From an uncultured Porphyromonadaceae bacterium (lineage in GTDB: Bacteria; Bacteroidota; Bacteroidia; Bacteroidales; Muribaculaceae), in NCBI GenBank assembly GCA_902493335.1, contig CABUPJ010000046.1, positions 1 through 27,897 of the forward strand: a stretch of DNA of 27,897 nucleotides. The letters run 5' to 3'. The notes under the pieces are model-generated. The model saw only the letters and a list, made by a program, of their open reading frames with translations. It was not told where the DNA came from and did not search any database. A program made the position numbers and the translations under genes. Positions 17,453 through 24,961 of this stretch are shown here, piece after piece. The stretch's first letter is position 1. Each line of letters opens with the position of its first letter.

Positions 17453-17746
17453 TCAGTCTTTGACGATTCTGAAGCCGAATTTGGTGATTAGTTTGAGGGT
17501 GCCGAGAGCCGTGGCGCGGTCATATTCACGCTCTGAGTCAGGCAAATCGTCATAGTCGACGAGGCATGGATGCTGTTTGAGCGCGTCATCGCGCACAGGG
17601 CCGTAGGTCCATCCCTCGTCGAGGCGTCCCTGCGCCCATACATCATGGACATTACGGGCAATCCGCTCGACGAGAGGCGACAGTTCGGGCGGCAGAACGA
17701 CGTCACTGACGTCGACAGGTGCCGGACGGTATGGCTGCTGTTTCAT
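17453..17746 (-). CDS. Small RyR-domain protein
   Basis: The 97-residue product is almost entirely one RyR domain (PF02026-like, about residues 12-95): LPPELSPLVERIARNVHDVWA, then the diagnostic GWTYGP, HPCLVDYDDLPDSEREYDR and a closing ALGTLKLITKFGFRIV. RyR domains are best known from ryanodine receptors; bacterial stand-alone copies occur and have been proposed to sense nucleotide-type ligands in conflict systems. No signal peptide or membrane segment, so it should be cytoplasmic. Its ATG shares one base with the stop of the glycosidase gene (TAATG), and the SIR2/TIR gene starts 20 bases after it, which argues for joint expression. Confidence 0.85.
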   Translation of the reverse strand: MKQQPYRPAPVDVSDVVLPPELSPLVERIARNVHDVWAQGRLDEGWTYGPVRDDALKQHPCLVDYDDLPDSEREYDRATALGTLKLITKFGFRIVKD

Positions 17747-20214
17747 TATCTGACAATAAATTTGGCCGATGCTTTGGCTCCGCGCATCGCGATGACGTAG
17801 ATGCCCGGTGCGAGCAGATCGATATTGGTTCTGACTTTGTTAAGACCGGCGTTGAGCGGTGCGCTGAAACTCAAAGCCCTGACACCGTTGGCTGCCGTTA
17901 TGTCGAAAGTAGCCGTACGGCTGTCGTCAGAGGCGACGGTCATCTCGAGCTCTGAAGCACCGACGATGACGTCGCTGATGGCCTTGTCTGTTTCACCGAC
18001 AGCGATATCGCTGACCGACGCGGGGTCATAGCCGGGATAATAACATTCGAGAGCCCGCAGGCCGACAGAAGTTCCCGGGACAGCCTTATTGACAACGGTC
18101 AGCGTGATCTGATTGAGCGTCAGCGGATAGCGCGCCGCCTCGAAAACTTCACCGTTTTCGGTAAACTGAGCGGTAACAACCGAACGACCCTCGGCGACAG
18201 GAGACGAGATGTTAAAGCGCGTGCCTTTCCCGTCGACAAAAGCAAAATCAGCCTGCGTCACGACACCGTCGGGATTATCAATCCCGAAGCCAACGGCGTC
18301 GGGGAGGCTGTAAAGGCGTGTGGCCGGTTTGAGGGTAATCTTGTTGCCACGTCCGGCGCTGAGATCGAAGCGCATGTTGACGCCGTCCTGCCATCCTTCG
18401 GGAAGATTCTGATAGTCAAGCGCAAAATTTTTGAGTGTCGACGACTTGGTGTAATTGAGACTGCCCATGTCGCTGAAATCAGAGATCAACCTGGTCTGAC
18501 CGGCCATCTCCACTGTGAAATCTATGTCGAATGTGATATTTTCGAATGTCGCGGTCATGCGTCCCGTGCCTTCGGCGAGACCTCTGACGATGCCGAGGTC
18601 ATCGATTGAAATCAGGCCTTCGGGTTCGACCTTCCAGGTGAAAGCACCGGGGTCGATGGCCGATTTGACACCGTCACAGATGCCGGTGATGTCGATAATG
18701 AAATCGCGGTTGCCGTCAATCAGCATCGAGGTATACGTCGGCCGGATATCTTCGGCCGCAAGGGTCTCGACTTCTATCGTGGCCGTCATGCCGTCTTTGA
18801 TGGCTTTGATGACACCTTTTAGCGGAGTCGATGACGCATGGAAGATTGCGTCCTCGTCGACATAACCGAGTTCTGCGGGCTCACAGACAAACTCACAGCC
18901 CTTGATGTCGTCGGCCAAAACGTCGTCATACTGGCTGAAGCCCATCACCTTGAGCGGAGTACGCGAGATGACAGACGGCCTGATCGAACGGAGGCTGAAC
19001 GTCATGTGGTCGAGACGGTCGTCGTCGGGTGCGAGCGACACGGCGAGCATGGCGTCGACAACGGGTCGCACCGAACCGCGGCCCGGGAGATTGAGCATCT
19101 CGCCGCCGATGACGATGGCGGCCGAACCGCCGCTGTCGAAGTTGACCACATCCCAGGCACCCTGCTCCACAAGCCATGCCGACAGCTCGATACAGTCGAC
19201 ACCGGTGCTGGCGGCCGACAGCTCGGTCGTCACCATATATACCTTGGTCTTGTCTTTAGAGATACCGGCCATGACGCGCGATGACTTCTCATACTCGCGG
19301 CCGTTCTCGAAGTTGTTGAACTCACCGTCGTGGAGCTTGCCGTCGCGCACGATGCTCGGATAGCCGTGGAAGGCGTTGAGGATGCGTTCGGGTGCAACGC
19401 CGAAACCGGCCTGATTGAAGCGCTGGGTGACTGTGAGTATATCGCCGACGGCAAGGTGGCCGTCGAGAGCATTGCGTTTCGACGAACGCAGATACAGCAC
19501 ATTGACTTCTTTTGAAGTCTGCACGGGATCGGTGCCGATCGAAAGCACACGGCAGCGTATGTCGTCGCCGTTGACGGTCCATTTGTCGAGAGGTTCGAGG
19601 GCCACATAGACGCCGTCTTCGACAAGCGTCTTGGCGTTCATGCGATTATAGAACACGCAGTCGCCGGCGACGCCTTCAGCCTGAGCGTTATAATAGTCGA
19701 TGACGACGGTCGTGCCGTCGGGAGCGGTGACATGGGCGTCAAGTGCGGGATAGAATACTTCGGCTTTACCGTCCTCGCTGATAGCCAGCAGCGAACGCCC
19801 CCATTTGTTCCAGGTCACCTCGCCCTCGCTGATATTCAGGCCGATGCACACGCCTCCGTCATATGAGAAGAAGTCGTGGTTCCAGGCCACCTTGACGCGA
19901 TGGTTCTCGCGGTCGTTCTCACGGTAGTGGGTCATGACATCCCAGCGCACCGGATCGGGAACAGAGTGACGGCTCTGCACCTGCTCGACCTTGGTATATT
20001 TGTTTGACAGGTCTATCTCGGAAAACCAAACAATGACAGGTTTCGAACGATAGATATACTTGGCATATCTGATGCCCGGACCGACCATATGGTCAGCGAT
20101 GACATCGGGTTTACCCCAATCGTATTTGAGTTCGGGAAGAGTTGATTCCTGCGCAAAGCCGATCATGACGGCACTCGCCATCATAATAGCAGAAAAAGTC
20201 AGACGTCGTAACAT
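17746..20214 (-). CDS. Secreted phosphodiester glycosidase (NAGPA domain) with C-terminal sorting-like domain
   Basis: The 822-residue product has a signal peptide (about 1-22, ending GFAQ). Residues about 105-395 match the phosphodiester glycosidase (NAGPA, DUF2233) domain: VAWNHDFFSYDGGVCIGLNI (109-128), a GYPSIVRDGKL stretch (284-294) and the conserved NFDSGGSAAIVIGGEMLN (358-375). The family hydrolyses sugar-1-phosphodiester links; the mammalian member removes the GlcNAc cover from mannose-6-phosphate. The rest is Ig-like or beta-rich and ends in LLAPGIYVIAMRG...KFIVR, resembling a T9SS sorting domain. The target is unknown, probably a phosphodiester-linked surface glycan. It is the first gene of the run that continues with RyR, SIR2/TIR and STAND. 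Confidence 0.85.
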   Translation of the reverse strand: MLRRLTFSAIMMASAVMIGFAQESTLPELKYDWGKPDVIADHMVGPGIRYAKYIYRSKPVIVWFSEIDLSNKYTKVEQVQSRHSVPDPVRWDVMTHYRENDRENHRVKVAWNHDFFSYDGGVCIGLNISEGEVTWNKWGRSLLAISEDGKAEVFYPALDAHVTAPDGTTVVIDYYNAQAEGVAGDCVFYNRMNAKTLVEDGVYVALEPLDKWTVNGDDIRCRVLSIGTDPVQTSKEVNVLYLRSSKRNALDGHLAVGDILTVTQRFNQAGFGVAPERILNAFHGYPSIVRDGKLHDGEFNNFENGREYEKSSRVMAGISKDKTKVYMVTTELSAASTGVDCIELSAWLVEQGAWDVVNFDSGGSAAIVIGGEMLNLPGRGSVRPVVDAMLAVSLAPDDDRLDHMTFSLRSIRPSVISRTPLKVMGFSQYDDVLADDIKGCEFVCEPAELGYVDEDAIFHASSTPLKGVIKAIKDGMTATIEVETLAAEDIRPTYTSMLIDGNRDFIIDITGICDGVKSAIDPGAFTWKVEPEGLISIDDLGIVRGLAEGTGRMTATFENITFDIDFTVEMAGQTRLISDFSDMGSLNYTKSSTLKNFALDYQNLPEGWQDGVNMRFDLSAGRGNKITLKPATRLYSLPDAVGFGIDNPDGVVTQADFAFVDGKGTRFNISSPVAEGRSVVTAQFTENGEVFEAARYPLTLNQITLTVVNKAVPGTSVGLRALECYYPGYDPASVSDIAVGETDKAISDVIVGASELEMTVASDDSRTATFDITAANGVRALSFSAPLNAGLNKVRTNIDLLAPGIYVIAMRGAKASAKFIVR

Positions 20215-20262
20215 GAGTTGTTTCTTAGGTATTTTGAGGTTTTTACATTTATTTCAATTTCA

Positions 20263-20270
20263 CAAATATA
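20263..20270 (-). promoter_or_regulatory. -7 box for the NAGPA-RyR-TIR-STAND run
   Basis: The minus strand reads TATATTTG, a good TAnnTTTG match, 48 bases upstream of the glycosidase start. The -33 region lacks a clear TTTG. No other promoter-like motif was seen before RyR or TIR, so this may drive all four genes. Confidence 0.5.
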
Positions 20271-20323
20271 AGAAACTATTGGAAATAAGAAGCCATAAAA
20301 AGTGAAAAATATATTGCTTTATG

Positions 20324-21328
20324 CTATTTGAACATACTCTCTATTTTTGCCACCCGGGCAAGAATATCTGTAAATGCCGGAACGTTATCGTCATATATCA
20401 TATTCACGGCCATGGAGTCATAGTCGTTTTTCCACTCTTTTATGACGTTTTCCGGCGGTAAGAGAGTAATTCGTTCGCGTAGACCGGATGAATAGTCAAC
20501 GTCGCGAACTGATGTAAAGACTTCACGGTGATGACGGATTGACTCCCACAATTCATAATTTGAGATTGCTTTTTCGGCAATCCCGGCATCAAACATTTTA
20601 CAAAGATCGTAAAGATGTCTTGATTTGCGGTTGGCATTACGACAGCCCGCGGTCGTGAACAGCTCATGCAAAAGGAAGACCTTTTCAAGAAACGTCTTCT
20701 CCGCGACGGCGGCAACTATACGACCTCCATTATCTTTTGATGTCAGATGCGGGAATACTGTTGCCACAAACGAATCCACACCGGCCTCCGCAGTCGGCTC
20801 AAACAGCGAGCGCGCTCCCACCTCCAGCAACACCTCATCACGAAGATAAGGATTCGTCGTCTCTGACAATACCGATTTATAGATTATATGAATCTGCCGG
20901 GGTTCGGGATAAGTGGCATCTCCTTCACCGTCAGGATCAGCTTTTATCGTAATAAACTCGTTTAACCCCGTTTTTTCCGCTGCCTTTATGAGGTCTCCTG
21001 CGAGTGTGTCCCGAACAAACACCGATGACTCTTTACGTAGCTTCTTCAACTGTTTTTTGGTGATATCGCCCGCAATGCCAAACAAGCTACGGTCAATGGC
21101 GATGTCTATGTCTTCAGAAAAACGTCGAATGACTCCCCATATTTTGCTAAGCGACGTACCTCCTTTGAACACCATTTTATCTGCATAGGGCAACGAGAAC
21201 AGAATATCAAGTATTTCTGTTACCCAAAAATCTTTTTCTATAGCCGCTACGGGGAGATTTATTCTTGCAGCCGTCTGCTCAAATACGGTGCGGCGCTGGG
21301 TCTCTGTAAGTTTTAGAAACTTATTCAT
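20324..21328 (-). CDS. AbiEii/AbiGii-family nucleotidyltransferase toxin
   Basis: The 334-residue product shows the nucleotidyltransferase signature of AbiEii: an EKDFWVT stretch (31-37), KGGTSLSK (55-62) and RFSEDIDIAID (69-79) with the catalytic Asp pair. AbiEii toxins transfer nucleotides (for example to tRNA in the related MenT group) and act with an AbiEi-type antitoxin in phage defence or as toxin-antitoxin systems. The ATG at 21328 is preferred over an in-frame TTG nine bases upstream. Its start overlaps the end of the partner gene by eight bases. Base composition is more AT-rich than the flanking housekeeping genes, consistent with horizontal transfer. Confidence 0.9.
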   Translation of the reverse strand: MNKFLKLTETQRRTVFEQTAARINLPVAAIEKDFWVTEILDILFSLPYADKMVFKGGTSLSKIWGVIRRFSEDIDIAIDRSLFGIAGDITKKQLKKLRKESSVFVRDTLAGDLIKAAEKTGLNEFITIKADPDGEGDATYPEPRQIHIIYKSVLSETTNPYLRDEVLLEVGARSLFEPTAEAGVDSFVATVFPHLTSKDNGGRIVAAVAEKTFLEKVFLLHELFTTAGCRNANRKSRHLYDLCKMFDAGIAEKAISNYELWESIRHHREVFTSVRDVDYSSGLRERITLLPPENVIKEWKNDYDSMAVNMIYDDNVPAFTDILARVAKIESMFK

Positions 21329-21926
21329 ACGATTCAAGTATTATTTTACGTATCCATGCCGGAATAAGGGGAAAGTCCTTTTTTATCGCTTCAAACGGCA
21401 CCGCCTTAATCAGTTGACTCACATGAGCCAACTGTTCTTCTGTAAGTTTATCCTCTCCGATTTCCCGGAGCGCAAACGTAAGAAGCATGACAAAATCGTT
21501 TTGAAACGCCAGATTCTTTTTTGCCGTATGCTTGAATTGTATGCCTTTTTCTCCTTGCAGTCTTACTTTTCTCGGAGAGCCATCGGTAAGATAAACCACA
21601 TTCATTGGCAACTGGGTTGACAGTCCGAGCTTATTGAGGGCATAAACTCCGGTCGGAACTATTTTTGCTTTATCCCGCCGGGCAATCGCCACTGCTATAT
21701 CTTCAAACGTAGGATAAAGCACGCCCATTCCCAAAGCCCTGTCAAACTTAGGATAATAGTAGATTCCACGCGCAATTCTTATCAACTTTTCATCTGCAGC
21801 CAGTCGTTCGAAGGCCTTCTGAACAGCCTTCGACTCTCCGTAGCCGGCAAATTCCAGGGGTGTGACTATCGCACCGCGTCCGCGCTTTGAAACGCTTATA
21901 TATATCCTGTCTTCAATAGATTGCAT
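21321..21926 (-). CDS. AbiEi-like antitoxin / DUF6088-type regulator
   Basis: The 201-residue product has an N-terminal winged-helix (about 1-60: a GRGAIVTPLEFAGYGESKAVQKAFERL stretch and the wing IRIARGIYYYPK), then a domain resembling DUF6088/AbiEi_4 proteins (VPTGVYALNKLGLSTQLP, VYLTDGSPRKVRL). Such proteins bind their own promoter and neutralise the AbiEii toxin encoded next. Position directly upstream of, and overlapping, the toxin gene supports the pairing. It probably represses the promoter at 21951-21981. Confidence 0.82.
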   Translation of the reverse strand: MQSIEDRIYISVSKRGRGAIVTPLEFAGYGESKAVQKAFERLAADEKLIRIARGIYYYPKFDRALGMGVLYPTFEDIAVAIARRDKAKIVPTGVYALNKLGLSTQLPMNVVYLTDGSPRKVRLQGEKGIQFKHTAKKNLAFQNDFVMLLTFALREIGEDKLTEEQLAHVSQLIKAVPFEAIKKDFPLIPAWIRKIILESYE

Positions 21927-21950
21927 GTTATTTTAAAGTTATTTTTGTCG

Positions 21951-21981
21951 CAAATATATTATATTTTTACGACGAAACAAA
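21951..21981 (-). promoter_or_regulatory. Promoter of the AbiE-like pair
   Basis: On the minus strand a TTTG-type -33 element (21978-21981; TTG at 21978-21980) is separated by 19 bases from -7 box TATATTTG (21951-21958). Both parts fit the Bacteroidota consensus well. The -7 box lies 24 bases before the antitoxin start codon. Confidence 0.75.
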
Positions 21982-22050
21982 GAATTATGCATATTATATT
22001 GATAAGAAATTGAATAAATATGCCTTCTCCTTAGCCTCTTCAATTCAATA

Positions 22051-22081
22051 TTGTCAGAATCAGCAAAAATAGTTATCTTCG
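22051..22081 (+). promoter_or_regulatory. Promoter of the epimerase operon
   Basis: TTG at 22051-22053, a 20-base spacer and TATCTTCG at 22074-22081 (one change from TAnnTTTG) form a good Bacteroidota promoter 27 bases before the epimerase ATG. It is divergent from the AbiE promoter. Confidence 0.65.
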
Positions 22082-22108
22082 CAAAACCGAAACATTATGT
22101 GAACTCAC

Positions 22109-23155
22109 ATGAAAAAAACTCTACTAATAATCGGCGCCGGGGGATTTATCGGCGGGTTCATTGCCCGGGCCGCTCTCGACCGCGGCTACAGCACATGGGT
22201 CGGCGTACGTCAGTCGACGTCGCGCCGCTGGCTTGATGACCCGCGCCTCAATTTCGTCGTACTCGACTACGACAACCCGTCGCAGATGCTCGGAGCGCTC
22301 AGAGAAGCCGCGCCCGACGGCGCCCGCTGGGATTATATAATATGGAATCTCGGCGCGACGAAATGTGCCAACTTCGCCGACTTCAACCGCATCAACTTCA
22401 TGTATCCGCGCACCTTTGTCGACATGCTGACAGCCAACGACATGGTGCCCCACAGATTCCTCTACATGAGTTCGCTCAGCGCGCTCGGTCCGGCCGACGA
22501 AAAGACATACGAACCCATAACATCCCGCACGATACCCAACCCCAATACACGCTACGGCCTGTCGAAGATCAAGACCGAGACCTATCTCGAGACCAAGACC
22601 GGTTTTCCGTGGATTATCTTCCGTCCCACAGGCGTCTACGGCCCACATGAGCAGGACTATCTGATGATGATAAAGTCGATTGACTCACACTGGGATTTCG
22701 GCGTCGGCTACCGTCGCCAGCTACTTACATTCATATATGTCGAAGACCTCGTCAACGCCATGTTCGACGCCTTTGACGCCGACGTCGTCAACAAAAAATA
22801 TATCATCAGCGAGCCACGTGCCTACACCCAGGGCGAGTTCCGCAAGATTGTAGCCAAAGCCCTCGGCGGCAAGTTCGTCGTGCCTGTCAAACTGCCGATG
22901 TGGGCAGTCTACGCCGCATCTGTCGTCGCCGAAAAATGGGGCGTGCTAAAAATGAAACCGTCGACTCTCAACCGCGACAAATTCAAGATAATGAAGCAGC
23001 GCAACTGGAACTGCGACGTCTCTGACGCCGTTCGTGATTTCGGTTTCAGGTGCGCCTATCCCCTCGAACGCGGCGTCGGAGAGACCGTCAAAGCCTACCT
23101 CGCTGAAAAAGAGGAGCTGAAAGCTAAAAAGAAAGCTGAAAAGAAAGCAAAATGA
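22109..23155 (+). CDS. NAD(P)-dependent epimerase/dehydratase (extended SDR)
   Basis: The 348-residue product is a Rossmann-fold extended short-chain dehydrogenase. It shows the dinucleotide motif GAGGFIG (9-15), catalytic Ser in LYMSSLSALG (about 118-127) and YGLSK (149-153, Tyr and Lys of the YxxxK pair), then FRPTGVYGPHEQDYL typical of sugar-nucleotide epimerases and related reductases. The substrate cannot be told. The C-terminal ~20 residues are almost all Lys, Glu and Ala, an unusual charged tail. It overlaps the next gene as ATGA and is likely co-expressed with the small membrane protein and O-methyltransferase. Confidence 0.88.
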   Translation: MKKTLLIIGAGGFIGGFIARAALDRGYSTWVGVRQSTSRRWLDDPRLNFVVLDYDNPSQMLGALREAAPDGARWDYIIWNLGATKCANFADFNRINFMYPRTFVDMLTANDMVPHRFLYMSSLSALGPADEKTYEPITSRTIPNPNTRYGLSKIKTETYLETKTGFPWIIFRPTGVYGPHEQDYLMMIKSIDSHWDFGVGYRRQLLTFIYVEDLVNAMFDAFDADVVNKKYIISEPRAYTQGEFRKIVAKALGGKFVVPVKLPMWAVYAASVVAEKWGVLKMKPSTLNRDKFKIMKQRNWNCDVSDAVRDFGFRCAYPLERGVGETVKAYLAEKEELKAKKKAEKKAK

Positions 23156-23430
23156 GCGACAACAACAATAACTATACCAAGGCGCCGCTATGGCTTGTCA
23201 TCGTCACGGTCATCGCGATGCTGCCAGTGCTCGCCTTCCCGATGCTGCTCGACAGCCCCGCAGGAAACGAAGAGACGAAAGCCCTGCTGTGGCTCTACCC
23301 CCTCTACGTCCTTGTCTCGGGCGTCTGCGCCGTAATCTGCTATCGCCAGCGCCCTGAAGTGACATGGATTCTGCTTATACTCATGATTCTGAGCCACGCG
23401 GCCATGTGGATATTATACTATGGATATTGA
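23152..23430 (+). CDS. Small integral membrane protein
   Basis: The 92-residue product has three hydrophobic segments (about residues 13-33, 43-62 and 70-90) with short polar links and no signal cleavage site. I recognise no family. It is wedged between the epimerase (four-base overlap) and the O-methyltransferase (11-base overlap), so it is certainly part of that operon. The tight overlaps and good codon bias support it as real. Confidence 0.7.
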   Translation: MSDNNNNYTKAPLWLVIVTVIAMLPVLAFPMLLDSPAGNEETKALLWLYPLYVLVSGVCAVICYRQRPEVTWILLILMILSHAAMWILYYGY

Positions 23431-24046
23431 AGATTACATCGAAGCCCACATATCACCCGAGCCCGACAGGCTCTACCGTCTCTATCGCGAGACAAATCTG
23501 ACGCGCCTCTACCCGCGCATGTGCTCGGGCCATCTCCAGGGGCGCATCCTCAAGATGCTCACCGAGATGATAAAGCCGCGACGCATCCTCGAATTAGGCA
23601 CTTTCACGGGCTACTCAGCCCTCTGTTTCGCCGAAGGCATGCCCGGCGACGCCGAATTTCACACAATCGAGATTGACGACGAGCTCATCGACGACATCCG
23701 CGAACTCTTCGACTCGACGCCGTGGGGCGACCGCATGCACATACACGTCGGCGACGCTCTCGACGTCATCCCCACCCTCGCCGACGGCTGGGACCTCGTC
23801 TTCATCGACGCAAACAAGCGCCACTATACCGACTACTACGAAATGCTGCTTCCGCGCGTCAACAAAGGCGGTTATATCTTCGCCGACAACACCTTATGGT
23901 CTGGCAAAGTCGTCGACCGCACGACCAACCACGACGCCCAGAGCGCCGGTGTGTGCGACTTCAACGACCTCGTCGCCGCCGACACTCGCGTCGAGAAAGT
24001 CATCCTGCCGTTACGCGACGGCATGACGATCATACGCAAACTCTGA
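23420..24046 (+). CDS. SAM-dependent O-methyltransferase (catechol/caffeoyl-CoA type)
   Basis: The 208-residue product matches the Methyltransf_3 family: ILELGTFTGYSALCFAEGM is the SAM-binding motif I, FHTIEIDDE the acidic motif, VFIDANKRHYTDYYE the metal-binding aspartate region and GGYIFADNTLWSGKV the following strand. Such enzymes methylate small hydroxyl substrates with a divalent metal; the physiological substrate in gut Bacteroidota is not known. It is a very common single-domain protein there. Its end lies nine bases from the convergent miaA end. Confidence 0.9.
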   Translation: MDIEDYIEAHISPEPDRLYRLYRETNLTRLYPRMCSGHLQGRILKMLTEMIKPRRILELGTFTGYSALCFAEGMPGDAEFHTIEIDDELIDDIRELFDSTPWGDRMHIHVGDALDVIPTLADGWDLVFIDANKRHYTDYYEMLLPRVNKGGYIFADNTLWSGKVVDRTTNHDAQSAGVCDFNDLVAADTRVEKVILPLRDGMTIIRKL

Positions 24047-24055
24047 TATTTCCGC

Positions 24056-24961
24056 CTATTCTGCTTTCTGCAATACAGCCATAGCCTCTTCGAGGGCTGT
24101 GGCGGGATTGAGGCGTATCACCTCCGGGTCGCGTTTGAGCCAGGTAAGCTGTTTTTTGGCGTAAACGCGCGTGTTTTTCTTAATGCGTTCGACAGCCGTG
24201 TGATAATCCATCGCGCCGTCAAACCAGGCAAACATCTCCTTGTAGCCCACGGTGTTGAGCGAATTGAGATGACGCAGCGGCTCGACCCGGCGCGCCTCTT
24301 CTTCAAGGCCGGCGGCCATCATGGCGTCGACGCGGCGGTTGATACGGTCGAAGAGTTCTTCGCGCGGATGGTCAATCATGAATTTTATCACATCGTAGGG
24401 GCGCTCTTTGGCGCGTCCGGTGCGCAGCGTCGAATATGGCACGCCGGCCTCGGCCGAAATCTCGATGGCGTGTTTGACGCGCTTGATATTGCTTCGGTCG
24501 ACGACGGCATAATAATCGGGGTCGACAATCTCGAGGTAGGCCAGCAGCCCGTCGGCGCCCTGCTGCGCTTCCATCTCGTCTATTCGGCGGCGCGTGATGT
24601 CGCTGACCGTAGGCATGTCGTCGATGCCGCGCACGAGGGCGTCGACATACATCATCGAGCCGCCGCAGACAACCGCAGCGCCCGACTTCGCGAACAGTCC
24701 GGGCAACATGGCTCCTGCGTCGGCCTCGAAACAGGCCGCGCTGTAGTAACCGTCAAGAGGCAGTATGTCGATGAAATGATGACGCACCTGCGCCAGCTCG
24801 TCGGCCGTCGGCTTGGCCGTGCCGATCGAGATGTCGCGGTACATCTGGCGCGAGTCAGCCGAGATGATCTCACACCCCAGCCGACAGGCGATGTCTATCG
24901 CCAGCCGGGTCTTGCCTGAGGCCGTAGGCCCGGTGACGACGATAAGTCTGTCACGGCTCAC
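24056..24961 (-). CDS. miaA: tRNA dimethylallyltransferase MiaA
   Basis: MiaA adds a dimethylallyl group to A37 of tRNAs that read codons starting with U. The 301-residue product has the P-loop GPTASGKT (11-18), the ISADSRQMYRDISIGTAKP stretch that positions the substrate, VVCGGSMMYVDAL and the tRNA-contacting KNTRVYAKKQLTWLKR near the end. The start is GTG, forced by a four-base GTGA overlap with the pepT stop; no ATG lies close by in frame that would keep the P-loop. Together with rlmN this window holds two tRNA/rRNA A-modification genes. Confidence 0.95.
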   Translation of the reverse strand: MSRDRLIVVTGPTASGKTRLAIDIACRLGCEIISADSRQMYRDISIGTAKPTADELAQVRHHFIDILPLDGYYSAACFEADAGAMLPGLFAKSGAAVVCGGSMMYVDALVRGIDDMPTVSDITRRRIDEMEAQQGADGLLAYLEIVDPDYYAVVDRSNIKRVKHAIEISAEAGVPYSTLRTGRAKERPYDVIKFMIDHPREELFDRINRRVDAMMAAGLEEEARRVEPLRHLNSLNTVGYKEMFAWFDGAMDYHTAVERIKKNTRVYAKKQLTWLKRDPEVIRLNPATALEEAMAVLQKAE

